NCBI GenBank assembly: GCA_945890595.1
Contig: CAMDCQ010000107.1
Coordinates: forward strand, 1-7,998
Length of the DNA stretch: 7,998 nt
Direction: 5' to 3'
DNA from: Chitinophaga pinensis
Lineage (GTDB): Bacteria; Bacteroidota; Bacteroidia; NS11-12g; UBA9320
Positions within the stretch are counted from its first letter, which is position 1, and each line of letters opens with the position of its first letter. The notes under the pieces are model-generated. The model saw nothing but the letters and a program-made list of their open reading frames with translations, had not been told where the DNA came from and searched no databases. Positions 6,012-7,998 of the stretch are shown here, piece by piece. Made by a program: the position numbers and the translations under genes.

Positions 6012-7998
6012 TTATTTCTTGCTTGAGAATAATTTGTAAAAATTGTGCATGCTAAACACATGTGGTAAACTTAGGCATGAAAGAATTATAAAGAATAATC
6101 CAATGTAATTTTCAGATGCATACCACAAGAAATAGAAAATAATAAACGCGCCGCCTAAGGTAAATGGAAGCGAGTTTACCCACATGGTAGACGAACTTTT
6201 TTTCAGCCCTATCGTGAGGTGTTTCCAACCGTTTCTGCTGTGCTGACCAACAAAATAGATTCCAAATGCCATCAACAACGGCAACATGCTTGCCATCACT
6301 AAATAAACTATCGTCAGTAAGATATGTTTGGATTTATGAAGTAAAGCTAGAAAAAGACCACCTGCAACTGTTACTATTTGAAGCCCTAAAAATAGTTTTT
6401 CCGGCATTTTAGAGGGGTTTAAATACGATAGATTTGGAATTTGTTGAAGGATATTTATAAATTCTTCCCTATGAAAAAATAGAATCATCATCAATACTAC
6501 AAGTCCCCAAAAAAAAGAAGACAAACCCTCTTTAAATCCCCACTCTTTAAAATCTGCTTGTCCGAAATGCCATGCAGAAAAGAGAATAAAAATAACTAAA
6601 CCTGTATCTGAAGATAACCACCACACCAAAGCAAAAAGTGCCGCTTTGGATAAGTATCCGATAATAAAATAGAAAAGTTGTTTGCTGTTTACTATTTTCT
6701 CTGAAGTAAGATGATCCAGAGCTCCGTGAGCTAATCCAATGGTTAAAAATCCTAATCCTATGACACCCCAAGAAATGAATTCTATGTTATATCTAGAAAA
6801 TAGAATTGTAATAACTGTAAACGCAATAGGTAACGCTATGATAGGTAATCGAAAGATTTCATGCACGACATCCTTAATGGCAGCCGCAATAAATATTCTC
6901 TTAGGTAACTTCGAGAAAATCACTAGTTCTTCTGTGAATTTTGTTTTTTCTCGCATAAACTTTAGAACGTTTGCGGTAGGTACATTTTTGAAAAGCGTTT
7001 CAAAAATATTTTTTCCTTGTTCAGCTGTTCTGCTTAGTAATTTTAAAAGCAGTCTATCATAAAATAAAAACCTAAGCTTCCTTGACTTCCTAACCGATAT
7101 TTGATTCGCTTTTATTGCTTCCATTTGCACTATAGCATCTTCAGCCATCGCATGAAATGCATAACCTGTAGAACACTTTAACAAGTTTGCTCGTGTTCCC
7201 ATAGGTACCCAATTATGCCCAAAATCAGTAACTTCTATTTTTCCAGAAGCCATCGGAATTATGCCCACTTCACGTTCCATGATTTCAAAATCACTCCCCA
7301 GATCTTCTACATACTGTTGTAAAACGGGAATAGATTCTTCTTCGGATAACTTATTCTCACCAAATCTAGTGAGCTCTACCAGTGCCAAATCTTCCTCAAA
7401 AGGAAGAATATAAATAAACTGAGTAGAGTTTCTTTGAGGAATTTTAAAATCCATCATTACCATCGAACTGGTATCAAACACCTTTTTAGAAGTCTTGATT
7501 TTCCAACCGAAAAATGACTGATATATGTGACTATGATTTTGTTGTGATTTTAAAAATACGGGAGGTCTGCTATCAAAAACTTTAGCGCTGTGTATTAAGG
7601 AGTCTCCAGTAGAAATAGCAAAATCTCCGGTAGGCGTCTTTTCAACACTGCCTATAGAATTAGGATAAAAAGTGACCTCATTAAGGCTTAGGACTTCTTT
7701 GGTTTTGTTAGATAAATCTACGCCTCTAATATGATAATATTTTAAAGGATGTATATTTTGTTTGGTAATACCGGCGATCTCTATATGATCCCAACTAGCA
7801 CTAACTAATTCTTCAAGATTTAAGGCAATAAGTTCTTCGTGTGTAGCCCAAAAACAGAAGGTTCGATCGTCGGTAAATTTAGAACTTGGGTCAATAATGG
7901 CTATAGTTGTACCATCCAACAATCCATTTTTATAAAGGCTTAAAATCAACAAACTGTTCGCTGCACCGAGTCCTACAAAAAGGTAATCATAAGCACAT
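6012..7998 (-). CDS. Lycopene beta-cyclase / Brp-Blh beta-carotene 15,15'-dioxygenase fusion (5' end outside window)
   Basis: Predicted to convert lycopene to beta-carotene and then cleave it to two all-trans retinals. The frame is open to the window edge, giving 661 visible residues numbered from Cys at 7995-7997; the start codon lies beyond. A TTG at 7950-7952 is not the start, because it would delete YDYLFVGLGAAN (3-14), the dinucleotide-binding motif of CrtY cyclases. Further CrtY motifs are DRTFCFW (44-50), QSFFGW (160-165), MMDF (181-184), PFEEDLALVELT (199-210), GIIPM (245-249), STGYAF (276-281) and VLKFMREKT (344-352); this domain ends near 372. From about 383 the protein is a polytopic membrane domain of Blh type with about 8-9 helices and the histidine motifs AHGALDH (423-429), SAWHFGQAD (474-482), GQHSRNGWKH (584-593) and LPHVFSMH (644-651). 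Both domains look full length, and the junction is in one uninterrupted frame. A rhodopsin user of retinal is expected elsewhere. Regulation is not visible. Confidence 0.9.
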   Translation of the reverse strand, partial: CAYDYLFVGLGAANSLLILSLYKNGLLDGTTIAIIDPSSKFTDDRTFCFWATHEELIALNLEELVSASWDHIEIAGITKQNIHPLKYYHIRGVDLSNKTKEVLSLNEVTFYPNSIGSVEKTPTGDFAISTGDSLIHSAKVFDSRPPVFLKSQQNHSHIYQSFFGWKIKTSKKVFDTSSMVMMDFKIPQRNSTQFIYILPFEEDLALVELTRFGENKLSEEESIPVLQQYVEDLGSDFEIMEREVGIIPMASGKIEVTDFGHNWVPMGTRANLLKCSTGYAFHAMAEDAIVQMEAIKANQISVRKSRKLRFLFYDRLLLKLLSRTAEQGKNIFETLFKNVPTANVLKFMREKTKFTEELVIFSKLPKRIFIAAAIKDVVHEIFRLPIIALPIAFTVITILFSRYNIEFISWGVIGLGFLTIGLAHGALDHLTSEKIVNSKQLFYFIIGYLSKAALFALVWWLSSDTGLVIFILFSAWHFGQADFKEWGFKEGLSSFFWGLVVLMMILFFHREEFINILQQIPNLSYLNPSKMPEKLFLGLQIVTVAGGLFLALLHKSKHILLTIVYLVMASMLPLLMAFGIYFVGQHSRNGWKHLTIGLKKSSSTMWVNSLPFTLGGAFIIFYFLWYASENYIGLFFIILSCLSLPHVFSMHNFYKLFSSKK

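Noticed and set aside
5867..6061. Minus-strand open frame of 64 codons spanning the convergent gap
   Set aside because: It overlaps the ends of both flanking genes, has no promoter-like sequence or motif, and its composition does not suggest a protein.
6739..7062. Plus-strand open frame of 107 codons
   Set aside because: It is antisense to the cyclase-dioxygenase junction, where the minus-strand frame has unmistakable CrtY and Blh motifs.

Overview
The window looks like chromosomal DNA from a low-GC, probably marine member of the Bacteroidota, most likely Flavobacteriales. This rests on a secreted protein with a type IX secretion (T9SS) sorting domain, two sites matching the Bacteroidota promoter pattern (TTG then TAnnTTTG), start codons without clear Shine-Dalgarno sequences, an NhaD-type sodium/proton antiporter, and a carotenoid-to-retinal gene of the kind found in rhodopsin-bearing marine flavobacteria. 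I see no mobile element, CRISPR array, rRNA or prophage gene.

Layout. Positions 31-212 (minus strand) form a complete tRNA-Leu(UAG) unit with its own promoter and terminator. Positions 225-2241 (minus) hold a T9SS-exported Asp-box protein and its terminator. Positions 2317-3342 (minus) encode holA, the delta subunit of the DNA polymerase III clamp loader. Divergently from holA, 15 bases away, a plus-strand run begins: a stand-alone HsdR_N-type PD-(D/E)xK protein (3358-3795), nhaD (3830-5155) and a family 2 glycosyltransferase (5152-5907). The last two share an ATGA overlap. A convergent gap of 104 bases follows. Then the minus-strand gene 6012 to beyond 7998 encodes a fusion of a CrtY-type lycopene beta-cyclase with a Brp/Blh-type beta-carotene 15,15'-dioxygenase; its 5' end lies outside the window.

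How the genes work together. The fusion carries the two last steps to retinal in one polypeptide (lycopene to beta-carotene, then cleavage to two retinals), so a microbial rhodopsin is expected elsewhere in the genome; none is seen here. NhaD uses the proton gradient to expel sodium, which would fit a light-driven ion-pump lifestyle, but it is not in an operon with the fusion gene, so that link is inference only. The holA/HsdR_N pair is a compact divergent arrangement with two non-ATG starts, and the promoter of the nuclease-like gene appears to lie inside the holA coding sequence. The strongest item for a second look is the CrtY-Blh fusion; the next is the stand-alone HsdR_N protein.
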